DNA of 43,709 nt from Bacteroidota bacterium (GTDB taxonomy: Bacteria; Bacteroidota; Bacteroidia; Cytophagales; Cyclobacteriaceae), in the NCBI GenBank assembly GCA_013285945.1, contig JABDGP010000022.1, forward strand, positions 1-43,709. The letters run 5' to 3'. Shown here in pieces: positions 34,981 through 42,888 of this stretch (position 1 is the stretch's first letter; each line of letters starts with the position of its first letter). Both the position numbers and the translations under genes were made by a program. The notes below the pieces were generated by a model that had not been told where the DNA came from, did not search any database, and saw nothing but the letters and a program-made list of their open reading frames with translations.

Positions 34981-36091
34981 CCTTAAAAAAATCCTGCAGG
35001 AAAAATTAGCTGGCTTTGAAGCCGAAGTTCCAGCCGATATCGAACCGCTGGTCTTTGATACCCTAAAGGCTATGCCCCACACCAAGTCAGCCAAGCGCAA
35101 AAGTATAATCTATGTATTGATCAGCAGCTTGGTAATAGGTTCGTTTTCCTACTATTCTTTTACTGAAATCAGCCAGAAGGCAAGTTTTGAAACCAGTGAA
35201 AGTAAGGTAAGTGCTCCCAATAAATCTGTAGCGCTTGCCAAAAATCCGATTGCCATTGAACAGCAAGGCAGCGAAAGTCCTATTGTGAAAACTGGTCATT
35301 CAATAAATAAGGAGCCTATTACAATTACCTCAACCCCTTCAGAAAGTGTTTCTAATGAAAACGAAGGTAAAAGAGAACAAACAAGTTTAATTGTTGCTAC
35401 CAAGCAAGAAGACCTTACAAACCCGGAAACAGAAACTAAAATTGATCAGCCGGAAACAAAGAAAAAAGATGTAAGGCTGGATTCACTACGCGACTCGACT
35501 ACTACCAAGATCGTTGTGGTTGAAAAAATGTTTTTGACGTTTTCTGTTCAGCCGTTTCTTAACTATAAAGATATCAGGCCGATCACCGACGGAATTTATC
35601 TTAGCAATTTTGGTCTACCCCCTTCATTAAGTTCACAACGGCTTGGTATCAAGTTCAAGACCTCCGTTGACTATGAGTTCGCCCACAACAAGTTTATAAG
35701 TATGGGCTTTTCCTATTTTAGTTATAGAACAGCCTTTACCTATCAGGGTAGTGAAAACTCAAACGGAATTCATACCTATAACGTGATCAATGACAAAGTA
35801 CAAGGGGCTTCAATTTCACTTGGTGCACTTTATCCGTTGAAGCTCCTGTCAAGCAGAAAGCAATACGCAAGCTTGGGAATCGATCTGCAGAAAGTATATG
35901 GAACTCTTTTGCCCCAAAAGACACAGATTATGGTATCTCTGGGTTATTTGAATCGATTGTCCCTGGGTAAAAACGAATTCAGGATAACCCCAACGATCAA
36001 CTACACCGTCACGCAGTGGAATTACCCCGGAGCTGTTGTTCATCCTTACTGGGCAGGATTAGATCTCGCATACGCTATTCCAATAAAATAA
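34958..36091 (+). CDS. Putative anti-sigma factor fused to outer-membrane-barrel-like domain
   Basis: This 377-residue protein overlaps the ECF sigma gene by 23 bases. Four parts are visible. Residues 1-49 are a short cytoplasmic acidic/helical segment (SDSDLKKILQEKLAGFEAEV) with a basic stop (KSAKRK). A single membrane helix follows (about 50-66, IIYVLISSLVIGSFSYY). Residues 70-185 are a low-complexity linker rich in Ser, Thr, Glu and Lys. Residues 188-377 are beta-rich with alternating hydrophobic strands, aromatic girdles and Gly turns, like a small outer-membrane barrel or porin-like domain. No classical ZAS zinc motif is seen. The domain calls are by pattern. Confidence 0.65.
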   Translation: MKKLSDSDLKKILQEKLAGFEAEVPADIEPLVFDTLKAMPHTKSAKRKSIIYVLISSLVIGSFSYYSFTEISQKASFETSESKVSAPNKSVALAKNPIAIEQQGSESPIVKTGHSINKEPITITSTPSESVSNENEGKREQTSLIVATKQEDLTNPETETKIDQPETKKKDVRLDSLRDSTTTKIVVVEKMFLTFSVQPFLNYKDIRPITDGIYLSNFGLPPSLSSQRLGIKFKTSVDYEFAHNKFISMGFSYFSYRTAFTYQGSENSNGIHTYNVINDKVQGASISLGALYPLKLLSSRKQYASLGIDLQKVYGTLLPQKTQIMVSLGYLNRLSLGKNEFRITPTINYTVTQWNYPGAVVHPYWAGLDLAYAIPIK

Positions 36092-36226
36092 AGTGCTTTG
36101 CTACCAATACATCGGGTTAAGGCACGTAGTAGTACAATTTATGGACAGCTTCTCGTTCAATTGTGAACAATTCAAATTGATGTAATTCGATTCACGCAGC
36201 CCTGGGCCAATTTTCCTCTCCGGCAT

Positions 36227-36234
36227 TATGTTTG
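36227..36234 (+). promoter_or_regulatory. Candidate -7 element for the M50-like gene
   Basis: TATGTTTG fits TAnnTTTG exactly, 29 bases ahead of the ATG. There is no clear TTG at -33. Confidence 0.4.
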
Positions 36235-36263
36235 ACAATGGTGCGTGAATTATTCTACGCCCC

Positions 36264-36812
36264 ATGAACCGATCTCAAAATCAAGTTAACCTCGACTATG
36301 TGTTGATTACGCTGGCCGCTGTCTTGTTTTCATGGACACTCCACGAGTTTGCCCATTGGGTAACCGGTGAGGTGCTTGGCAACAAAATGGTGATGACATT
36401 AAACACATGCTATCCCGAAAGTGGCAGCTACACTAAAGAATGGCACGAAATGGTTATCAGCGCGGCCGGGCCAGTATTAACGATTATTCAAGCTTTAGTT
36501 TTTTACTTTCTGCTAAGCGCTGGATCGGTTAAATTATTTCCATTTCTACTTACATGCTTGTACATGCGGGCGCTTGCCGGCGCCATGAACTTTATCAATC
36601 TCAATGACGAAGGAAGGATAAGCTCAGATTTGGGACTTGGTACATTTACTCTTTCGATCGGTGTAGTTAGCCTTCTGTTCTATCTGACGTATAGAATATC
36701 TAAATCGTATAAGCTTACCGCCAAGCTAATTGTGGCTACAATCTTGTTGATAATGCTGTTTAGCTCAGTGGTAATTTTGAGCGATCAGGCGCTGAAGATC
36801 AGAATACTTTGA
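36264..36812 (+). CDS. Small M50-like membrane metalloprotease homologue
   Basis: This 182-residue multi-pass membrane protein has about five helices. The first helix ends in HEFAH (His27, Glu28, His31), the HExxH zinc motif embedded in a membrane helix as in site-2-type M50 proteases. AAGPVLTI then resembles their second conserved loop. The late motif NxxDEGRIS (INLNDEGRISSDLG) could supply the Asp ligand. It is only half the size of RseP, has no PDZ domain and could be inactive. It follows the sigma/anti-sigma pair after 172 bases. Confidence 0.65.
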   Translation: MNRSQNQVNLDYVLITLAAVLFSWTLHEFAHWVTGEVLGNKMVMTLNTCYPESGSYTKEWHEMVISAAGPVLTIIQALVFYFLLSAGSVKLFPFLLTCLYMRALAGAMNFINLNDEGRISSDLGLGTFTLSIGVVSLLFYLTYRISKSYKLTAKLIVATILLIMLFSSVVILSDQALKIRIL

Positions 36813-36898
36813 AATTGAAAAGATCAAGTTATTCAGAGGCTTAGCGGGTTCTTCAGTCATCGAATAGCATAAAACACTGTAAATCTCCTCCTTTTGAC

Positions 36899-38649
36899 TC
36901 AAAAATCAGGATCAAGCCCCAGCCTGTCTTTTAATTCTTTCAACATCGGGTTCTTTTCCACCAGCAGATCAAATTTCTCTTTGTTGGTATAGGCTATTTT
37001 TTTTCCGTCTGCCTCTTTCAGCACGCTTTCTACCTTTATGGTCGGATTGCTCAGCCTGTTTCTAAGGTAAGAAACCAGCTCGGTCATAATCGATTGAAGT
37101 AAAGGCTCCTCCACTGTGTTGGCAAGCGCAACCGTAACTACGGGGCCGTTAACATCCACCGGCCTGCTGAGCAGATGAAACTCCGCCACCTGATTTTTTC
37201 GCTGATGCGCATATTCGGTCCACGCTTCACGCAGTTGCACATCCGTAAGTGGTTTCACATCCACAGGTTCTTCAATCTGCGGCAGGGCTACCTGCGGCTG
37301 CTCCTTTGTTTTTAAAAGAGAATTAAGGTTGAATGTTGACTTTGCCCGAGTCGAAGAAGTACTGGGAGAAGAAGATGGAACGACCGGTGAAATTGTTTCG
37401 GCTTGCACCGGTACTGATGGTGATACCGATTCGGCAGAAACTACTTCAGTTTCTTTTTTCAAAGAAGGCTTGGGAATACTTTCGGCAACAGCCGAAACAA
37501 TAAGAGTTTGTTTTTGAGCCGCCGGAGCTTCGGCAGGTTCAGGTTCTAATTCACTTTTTTTTTTAAGCCAGCCTCCGCTGGTACTCCTATCTGAAACGCA
37601 GAATTGACATACGCCATTTTCATCAACGCCAACTCTACCAACAATCGCTGATTTTTGCTGGCTCTGTAATTAATGTCGCAAGTGCTGGCAATATTAAGCC
37701 ACGACAACAGAAGCGAAGGCGGAGCGGCTTGTGCCTGTGACAGGTATTTTTGTTTGATGTTGTCGGGTACTTCCATCAGGTTCACTGTGCGTGCATCCTG
37801 CGATACCAACAGATTACGCAAGTGTTCGCCCAGACCGCCAATAAAATTCTGGCCGTCAAATCCCTTTTTCAAAATTTCATCCAATAATAATAAAGGAGTA
37901 GTGGCATTTTCGGCTAGCAAGCCATCTACCATTTTGAAATAATAATCGTAATCGAGAATGTGCAGGTTGTTGAGCACATCGCTGAACGTGACTTTATGAT
38001 TGGACGAGAACGTCACCATCAAATCGAAGATGGAAAGGCCATCGCGCAAAGCACCATCCGCCTTTTGAGCAATGAGGTGCAATGCTTCGTCTTCAACCTG
38101 AATATTCTCACGATCGGCAATTTTCTTTAGCTGTCTTGCGATGTCAGAAACCTGAATACGGTTAAAGTCAAACATCTGGCAGCGAGATAAAATCGTAGGA
38201 ATGACTTTGTGCTTCTCGGTAGTAGCCAAAATAAAAATGGCATACGAGGGCGGCTCTTCCAGCGTCTTCAAAAAAGCATTGAAGGCGGCATTGGAGAGCA
38301 TGTGAACCTCATCGATAATATAGACTTTGAATCTGCCAAACTGCGGTGGGTAGCGCACTTGATCTATCAGGCTGCGAATGTCTTCCACCGAATTGTTGGA
38401 GGCAGCATCAAGTTCAAAAATATTCAGCGAATTGACTTCGGCTTTTTCTTCAAAACCATTGATCAACCTTGCTACGATACGGGCGCAGGTAGTTTTGCCC
38501 ACACCACGCGGTCCACAAAACAGAAGTGCCTGAGCAAGTTTGTTATTATCGATGGCATTTTTGAGGGTGGTCGTAATGTGTTCCTGCCCCACAACTTCAT
38601 CAAACCCGAGAGGCCGGTATTTACGCGCCGAAACAACAAAATTATCCAT
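36899..38649 (-). CDS. dnaX: DNA polymerase III tau subunit (needs -1 frameshift at A10)
   Basis: DnaX is the clamp-loader ATPase of the replicase, and tau also tethers polymerase and DnaB. The gene is in two frames. The first carries the AAA+ core from the ATG at 38649. At the A10 tract (minus strand 37564-37555) a shift of -1, or transcripts with one extra A, joins an open frame to 36899, giving about 583 residues. Motifs are GPRGVGKTT (46-54), IIDEVHML (111-118), ATTE and ILSRC. The usual four-cysteine zinc module between Walker A and DELDAAS is missing. The tau C-part has an acidic/proline linker and a basic-helical end. Without slippage the 367-aa gamma form results. Confidence 0.88.
37546..37576 (-). 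promoter_or_regulatory. dnaX frameshift/slippage signal
   Basis: On the minus strand there is GGAGG (37576-37572), seven bases, then ten A residues (37564-37555) read as TTA AAA AAA AAA, then GTG AAT TAG. A short GCCG/CGGC stem with a 6-base loop lies about 20 bases downstream. Internal Shine-Dalgarno, A-run and close stop are the parts of the E. coli dnaX frameshift cassette. The long A run also suits Thermus-type transcriptional slippage. Confidence 0.75.
37546..38649 (-). CDS. dnaX: DNA polymerase III gamma form (zero-frame product of dnaX)
   Basis: The zero-frame reading runs through the A10 tract and ends three codons later (GLKKKVN, stop TAG at 37548-37546). It gives a 367-residue protein with the AAA+ domains I-III only, enough for clamp loading. 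The frame opens three codons further up from a TTG, but the ATG at 38649 starts MDNFVVSARKYRP, the normal DnaX N-terminus. In E. coli the roles are reversed in detail: the zero frame makes tau and the -1 frame makes gamma. Confidence 0.8.
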   Translation of the reverse strand: MDNFVVSARKYRPLGFDEVVGQEHITTTLKNAIDNNKLAQALLFCGPRGVGKTTCARIVARLINGFEEKAEVNSLNIFELDAASNNSVEDIRSLIDQVRYPPQFGRFKVYIIDEVHMLSNAAFNAFLKTLEEPPSYAIFILATTEKHKVIPTILSRCQMFDFNRIQVSDIARQLKKIADRENIQVEDEALHLIAQKADGALRDGLSIFDLMVTFSSNHKVTFSDVLNNLHILDYDYYFKMVDGLLAENATTPLLLLDEILKKGFDGQNFIGGLGEHLRNLLVSQDARTVNLMEVPDNIKQKYLSQAQAAPPSLLLSWLNIASTCDINYRASKNQRLLVELALMKMAYVNSAFQIGVPAEAGLKKKVN

Positions 38650-38820
38650 CGGGTGCAAGATATGTTTTGAGTGCGGAAGAAGAAAATGAATTAATTAATG
38701 CGGATATAAATATTTAGAGGGAGATTTTAGCTGTAATCAGGCGGCTTTTACAACCCTTGCTAAGCCGAATTAAAGGTTGGGGAGCCTTAGAAATTGGCGC
38801 CCAGCAGGCGATAAGGGAGG

Positions 38821-38855
38821 TTTGTCCAAGCATTTTCTTTGCAAAATTGGACAAA
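38821..38855. promoter_or_regulatory. Inverted repeat spanning the rpsT -33 region
   Basis: TTTGTCCAA (38821-38829) and TTGGACAAA (38847-38855) are perfect 9-base inverted copies with 17 bases between, which include TTTT...AAAA pairing and the -33 TTG. The repeat is upstream of the start of transcription, so it would act as DNA. Confidence 0.45.
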
Positions 38856-38868
38856 GATTCTACCTTTG
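38839..38868 (+). promoter_or_regulatory. rpsT promoter (Bacteroidota type)
   Basis: TTG (38839-38841), a 19-base spacer and TACCTTTG (38861-38868), the same layout as the str promoter. The rpsT ATG follows 22 bases later. Confidence 0.75.
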
Positions 38869-38890
38869 CAGTCCTTTTTATAAAAAGTAT

Positions 38891-39145
38891 ATGGCAAATC
38901 ACAAATCAGCAGAAAAACGTATCAGGGCGAATGAAACCAAGCGTGTGCGTAACCGCTACCAGCACAAAACCACCCGCACTCAGGTGAAAAAATTGCTGGA
39001 AACGACCAAAAAGGCAGAAGCACAGGTTTTATTGAACGCGGTAACCGCCATGATTGATAAACTTGCCAAGAAGAACATTATTCACTGGAAAAAAGCAGCT
39101 AACCAAAAAAGCCGCCTTACCAAGCGTGTAAACGCTCTGGCTTAA
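38891..39145 (+). CDS. rpsT: 30S ribosomal protein S20
   Basis: S20 is a primary binder of 16S rRNA in the 30S body. The 84 residues from the ATG at 38891 begin MANHKSAEKRIRANETKRV and end in a basic helix, SRLTKRVNALA, as expected. The frame is open 38 codons further up, but that part covers the promoter and is not coding. It is monocistronic, with its own promoter and terminator, and divergent from dnaX. Confidence 0.97.
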   Translation: MANHKSAEKRIRANETKRVRNRYQHKTTRTQVKKLLETTKKAEAQVLLNAVTAMIDKLAKKNIIHWKKAANQKSRLTKRVNALA

Positions 39146-39170
39146 TCTGGTGCCCAACGATATTATTTTT

Positions 39171-39204
39171 CCCTTCCTTGCCTTGTGCGGGGGAGGGTTT
39201 TTTT
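39171..39204 (+). terminator. Terminator after rpsT
   Basis: CCCTTCC (39171-39177) pairs with GGGAGGG (39191-39197) with one G-T wobble. Seven T residues follow (39198-39204). Confidence 0.75.
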
Positions 39205-39319
39205 ATTCTAATCAGGTTTTAAAGTGGGTTTAGTTGCCAGGCAGCTTTTTTCTAGGCGCAAACAGTGGCCAGGCGATTTTTCAGGTATGATTTATTTTCA
39301 AGAAGTCTATTCTTAAAAT

Positions 39320-40483
39320 GTGAAGAAAGAAAGAGTTTATAGTTCGCAATTCTGGCTTTTGTGCTTCAGCGCCCTGTTGTTTTTCGCCAGTTTCAACATG
39401 ATCATTCCAGAGCTGCCCGAATATCTCACCAAACTGGGCGGCGCAGATTACAAAGGATTGGTAATCTCCTTGTTTACAATTACTGCCATGATCTCGCGGC
39501 CATTCAGCGGTAAGCTTGCCGACCGGCTGGGTCGCAAACCGGTAATCATTTTTGGCGGAGCCGTCTGTTTGATTTGCAGTCTGTTCTACCCATGGCTCTC
39601 TACTATTTACGGTTTCTTTATACTGCGTCTGTTTCATGGTTTCTCCACGGGGTTCTCTCCTACCGGTGTATCTGCTTATGTTTCGGATGTCATCCCTGCT
39701 GAGAGGCGTGGGGAGGCTATGGGATTTATCGGGACTGCTGGCGCAATTGGTATGGCCTCAGGACCGGCTATCGGCGGATTTGTAGCCAATCAATTTGGTC
39801 TTCATTGGATGTTTTATCTCTCTTCTTTCTTTGCGTTTGCCGCAATTGCTACTGTATTAAGTGTAAAAGAAACCTTGCGCGAGCGCCACGAAATCTCATG
39901 GGCAATAATCAAAATAAATAAAGAAGATCTGTTTGAGCCCTTAGTTATCGCTCCTTGTGTGGTGATGATACTAGCCGCCTACGCTTATGGCGCCATGTAC
40001 ACACTTCTCCCCGACTTGGGCAAACATTTCGGCATTCAAAACAAAGGTGTGCTTTTTAGTTTTCTTACCGTGGCTTCGCTAATGGTGCGATTAATAGCAG
40101 GGAAAGCTTCGGACGTTTATGGTCGTGTACCTGTATTGAAAGTCACGATCGCATTAATAATGGTGTCGATGGTTGTTATTGGTCTTGCCGATCAGCGGTG
40201 GATATTAATAACCGGAATCTGTCTGTATGGATTGGCTCAGGGCTCTACCTCGCCAACTCTTTTGGCCTGGGCTACCGATTTGAGTAGTGCCGAGCATCGT
40301 GGCCGAGGTATTGCCTCTCTATACATATCAATGGAAATGGGCATCGGCTTGGGTGCCTTTATTTCAGGGCTGGTGTATGCCAACGCCCATGAAAATTTCA
40401 TAATCTGTTTTGGTATTTGCAGTGCCTTGTCGCTGGTTGCTGTGATTTATCTTTTATCGAAAAGAAGGTTAATCTCGAATTAA
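39320..40483 (+). CDS. Major facilitator superfamily transporter
   Basis: This 12-helix secondary transporter has 387 aa. The family loop 2-3 motif is present as GKLADRLGRKPVIIFGG, with FHGFSTGFSPTGVSAYVSD in helix 4-5 and GKASDVYGRVPVLK repeating the motif in the second half. It is drug-efflux-like (DHA1) in general shape. Substrate unknown. The start is GTG at 39320: an in-frame TAA lies six bases upstream and the first helix begins by residue 10. An out-of-frame ATG overlaps it as ATGTGA. Confidence 0.9.
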   Translation: MKKERVYSSQFWLLCFSALLFFASFNMIIPELPEYLTKLGGADYKGLVISLFTITAMISRPFSGKLADRLGRKPVIIFGGAVCLICSLFYPWLSTIYGFFILRLFHGFSTGFSPTGVSAYVSDVIPAERRGEAMGFIGTAGAIGMASGPAIGGFVANQFGLHWMFYLSSFFAFAAIATVLSVKETLRERHEISWAIIKINKEDLFEPLVIAPCVVMILAAYAYGAMYTLLPDLGKHFGIQNKGVLFSFLTVASLMVRLIAGKASDVYGRVPVLKVTIALIMVSMVVIGLADQRWILITGICLYGLAQGSTSPTLLAWATDLSSAEHRGRGIASLYISMEMGIGLGAFISGLVYANAHENFIICFGICSALSLVAVIYLLSKRRLISN

Positions 40484-40602
40484 TCAAGCCGTTTCTTTCA
40501 CCGAACCATTTCATTTTGAAAAGCACCTTTCCATTTCGGTAGGGTACGTACCTCATTCCATTTTAAGTTCCTGTTGATAATCTGATTGTTACATAGGCTG
40601 GC

Positions 40603-40628
40603 TTGATTGTGGGTTAACCGCCAATCAA
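40603..40628. promoter_or_regulatory. 26-base palindrome ahead of the kdp-linked genes
   Basis: TTGATTG-TG-GGTTAACC-GC-CAATCAA has 11 of 13 symmetric pairs, 12 bases ahead of the ATG at 40641. It could be an operator or an mRNA hairpin. No TAnnTTTG promoter is evident nearby. Confidence 0.5.
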
Positions 40629-40640
40629 ACCTTAAAAGCC

Positions 40641-40991
40641 ATGATTAACGAAAGGATTGCTTTATTACTACTGAACGGAGAGGCTGGTCGTCTGTCAAAC
40701 AACTCTCATTACACACGTGAGTTTTATCAGTGTATGGAAGGATTTGCAAACGCATCTGTTGCAACCTGCCAGTCGGGAAACCTGAAAAAATTTGAAGCTC
40801 ATCTCAGGATCGCCAATAAACTATACGCTGATGGAAATGAAACCGTAAAAAACGGAATCATCAACGTCTTTCTTTTCAAAGCATTGGATATGCTTGATCA
40901 AATTCCTGCCGCGAAACGCCTTGCTGAAAATTGTTTGCCTCAGGAACTTCTTCGCGAGATCAGCCGCCAGCATTATTCAACCGGATTATAA
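40641..40991 (+). CDS. Unknown soluble protein at the head of the kdp operon
   Basis: This 116-residue cytoplasmic protein has no signal or membrane segment and is predicted mainly helical. It has the features FYQCMEGFANASVATCQSG, with two cysteines ten residues apart, and INVFLFKALDMLDQIPAAKR. I recognise no defined family. It ends nine bases before the first of two tiny membrane peptides, then kdpF and kdpA, so co-transcription with the potassium pump is very likely. A regulatory or assembly role is only inferred from position. Confidence 0.65.
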   Translation: MINERIALLLLNGEAGRLSNNSHYTREFYQCMEGFANASVATCQSGNLKKFEAHLRIANKLYADGNETVKNGIINVFLFKALDMLDQIPAAKRLAENCLPQELLREISRQHYSTGL

Positions 40992-41000
40992 CAACAACCT

Positions 41001-41084
41001 ATGATGAGCCTACTCATGATCCTTCTTGGCATTGCCTGCTTCGCTACGCTTTTTAAGTCAATCGATTTCTTTGAAAAAATATAA
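41001..41084 (+). CDS. 27-residue single-helix membrane peptide
   Basis: This very short ORF encodes one hydrophobic helix followed by a charged end (MMSLLMILLGIACFATLF, then KSIDFFEKI). It lies nine bases after the preceding gene and three bases before kdpF. Position and size suggest an extra small subunit or a duplicated KdpF-like peptide. Similar peptides seem to recur ahead of kdpF in related Bacteroidota, but that is from memory. Confidence 0.55.
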   Translation: MMSLLMILLGIACFATLFKSIDFFEKI

Positions 41085-41087
41085 CAG

Positions 41088-41165
41088 ATGATCGCACTCT
41101 TCATTCTCTCACTATTGGTCTTTGCTTACATGACGTACGTGTTGCTCAAGCCCGAAAAATTTTAG
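41088..41165 (+). CDS. kdpF: KdpF, small subunit of the K+-transporting ATPase
   Basis: This 25-residue single-helix peptide ends MTYVLLKPEKF, the typical KdpF terminus (LLxPEKF). KdpF stabilises the KdpABC pump. It lies three bases after the 27-residue peptide and nine bases before kdpA. Confidence 0.8.
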   Translation: MIALFILSLLVFAYMTYVLLKPEKF

Positions 41166-41174
41166 TCACAACGT

Positions 41175-42872
41175 ATGAATACAGAACTACTCGGAATCAT
41201 TGCCACATTTGTCATCACCTTAGTCTTAGCGATTCCTTTTGGGAGATACATTGGGAAAGTATATGCCGGTGAGCACACACTCCTCGATCCGCTCTTTAAT
41301 CCAATTGAAAAATTATTCTTTAAAGTCAGTGGTATAAAAGTTGAACAGGAGATGGATTGGAAGCAAAACCTTGTGGCGCTGCTTACAATCAATTTTTTCT
41401 GGTTTCTGTTGGCCATGTTTATTCTAATGAACCAAGGCTGGCTGCCGTGGAATCCCGACGACAACCCGAGCATGACAGCAGACCTTGCTTTTAACACGGC
41501 GATAAGTTTTTTAGTGAACTGCAATTTGCAGCACTATTCGGGCGAAACCGGTGCAACCTATTTTTCGCAGATCTTCTGTTTCATGTTTTTGCATTTTGTG
41601 TCTGCAGCTACAGGCATGGCCGCACTGGCTGTGGTATTCAATGCCATGAAGGCGCAAACAACAAGTACGCTTGGCAACTTCTACGTCTACTTCATAAAAT
41701 CAAATACGCGAATACTTCTGCCACTGGCCGCTGTCGTTGCCATACTCCTTGCATTGAACGGAACACCAATGAACATTGAGGGCAAAGAGACACTTATAAC
41801 ACTGCAAGGTGACTCAGTACAAATTTCCCGTGGGCCGGCGGCTGCATTAATTGCTATCAAACATGTAGGTACTAACGGTGGCGGGTACTTCGGAGCCAAT
41901 TCTGCACATCCGCTGGAGAACGCCAATTACGTTACCAATATGGTTGAGATGATCGCACAAACAATCATTCCGGTGGCAATGATTTTTGCACTTGGCTATT
42001 ACCTGAAAAGAAGAAAGCTGGCATGGATGATTTTCGGAGTTATGACGGTTGGATTTCTAATCCTCGTCATACCTACAGTGTATTATGAGGTGCAAGGCAA
42101 TCCGGCGATATCAAAACTCGACGTTGACATAAGTGCTGGAGCGATGGAAGGCAAGGAAGTCCGGTTTGGAAGTGCTGCGTCAGCTTATTGGAGTATTGTG
42201 ACTACGGTTATTTCAACCGGATCGGTAAACGCTATGCACGACAGTTCAATGCCACTGTCTGGCCTCAATCAAATGCTGGCTATGATGGTGAATTCATTTT
42301 ATGGAGGATGTGGTGTCGGCATTTTGAATTTCTACATCTTCATTATCGTTGCGGTCTTCATTTCGGGTTTAATGGTTGGAAGGACACCTGAGTTTCTTGG
42401 CAAGAAAATAGAGGCCAAGGAAATGAAAATCGCGATGGTGATTGCATTGCTTCATCCATTCCTGATTTTAGCAGGCACTGCGCTTTCTTCATTCGTCATT
42501 ACAAAAGATCCAACGGCAGGCTGGCTGAACAATCCGGGGTTTCACGGATTTTCTGAGATGCTGTATGAATACACTTCGTCATCGGCCAACAACGGTTCAG
42601 GCTTTGAAGGTCTTGGTGATAATAATCCGTTCTGGAATATCACTACAGGTCTGGTTTTAATCTTCAGCAGATTCCTGCCCATCATTGGTCCAGTGGCTAT
42701 TGCAGGAATACTTGCTAACAAAAAATACATTCCTGAGAGCGCAGGAACATTGAAAACAGACACAGCAACATTTGGAGTGATGGTGTTTGCTGTGATTATT
42801 ATTCTGGCATTGCTAAGCTTCTTTCCGGCGCTTACGCTCGGGCCGATAGCAGAATATTTTTCCGTGAGATGA
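41175..42872 (+). CDS. kdpA: K+-transporting ATPase subunit A
   Basis: KdpA is the channel-like subunit of the high-affinity KdpFABC pump, in the inner membrane, and selects K+ through four pore loops. The 565 residues show typical segments: FAIPFGRYIGKVYAGE-like N-terminus, NCNLQHYSGETG, the filter HVGTNGGGYFGANSAHP, GSVNAMHDSSMPL, and GFSEMLYEYTSSSANNGSGF. It follows kdpF directly and is followed by kdpB after 63 bases. Confidence 0.97.
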   Translation: MNTELLGIIATFVITLVLAIPFGRYIGKVYAGEHTLLDPLFNPIEKLFFKVSGIKVEQEMDWKQNLVALLTINFFWFLLAMFILMNQGWLPWNPDDNPSMTADLAFNTAISFLVNCNLQHYSGETGATYFSQIFCFMFLHFVSAATGMAALAVVFNAMKAQTTSTLGNFYVYFIKSNTRILLPLAAVVAILLALNGTPMNIEGKETLITLQGDSVQISRGPAAALIAIKHVGTNGGGYFGANSAHPLENANYVTNMVEMIAQTIIPVAMIFALGYYLKRRKLAWMIFGVMTVGFLILVIPTVYYEVQGNPAISKLDVDISAGAMEGKEVRFGSAASAYWSIVTTVISTGSVNAMHDSSMPLSGLNQMLAMMVNSFYGGCGVGILNFYIFIIVAVFISGLMVGRTPEFLGKKIEAKEMKIAMVIALLHPFLILAGTALSSFVITKDPTAGWLNNPGFHGFSEMLYEYTSSSANNGSGFEGLGDNNPFWNITTGLVLIFSRFLPIIGPVAIAGILANKKYIPESAGTLKTDTATFGVMVFAVIIILALLSFFPALTLGPIAEYFSVR

Positions 42873-42888
42873 TGTGCTTCACTCCATT

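Noticed and set aside
36899-37462. A separate 187-aa gene starting at a TTG
   Set aside because: It is the tau-specific part of dnaX in the -1 frame. The frame is open back to the A10 tract, and no separate promoter is seen.
38209-38670. Plus-strand 153-aa ORF opposite dnaX
   Set aside because: It is a shadow of the conserved AAA+ coding frame.
38777-38890. N-terminal extension of S20
   Set aside because: This part covers the promoter and inverted repeat. The S20 family begins at MANHKSAEKR.
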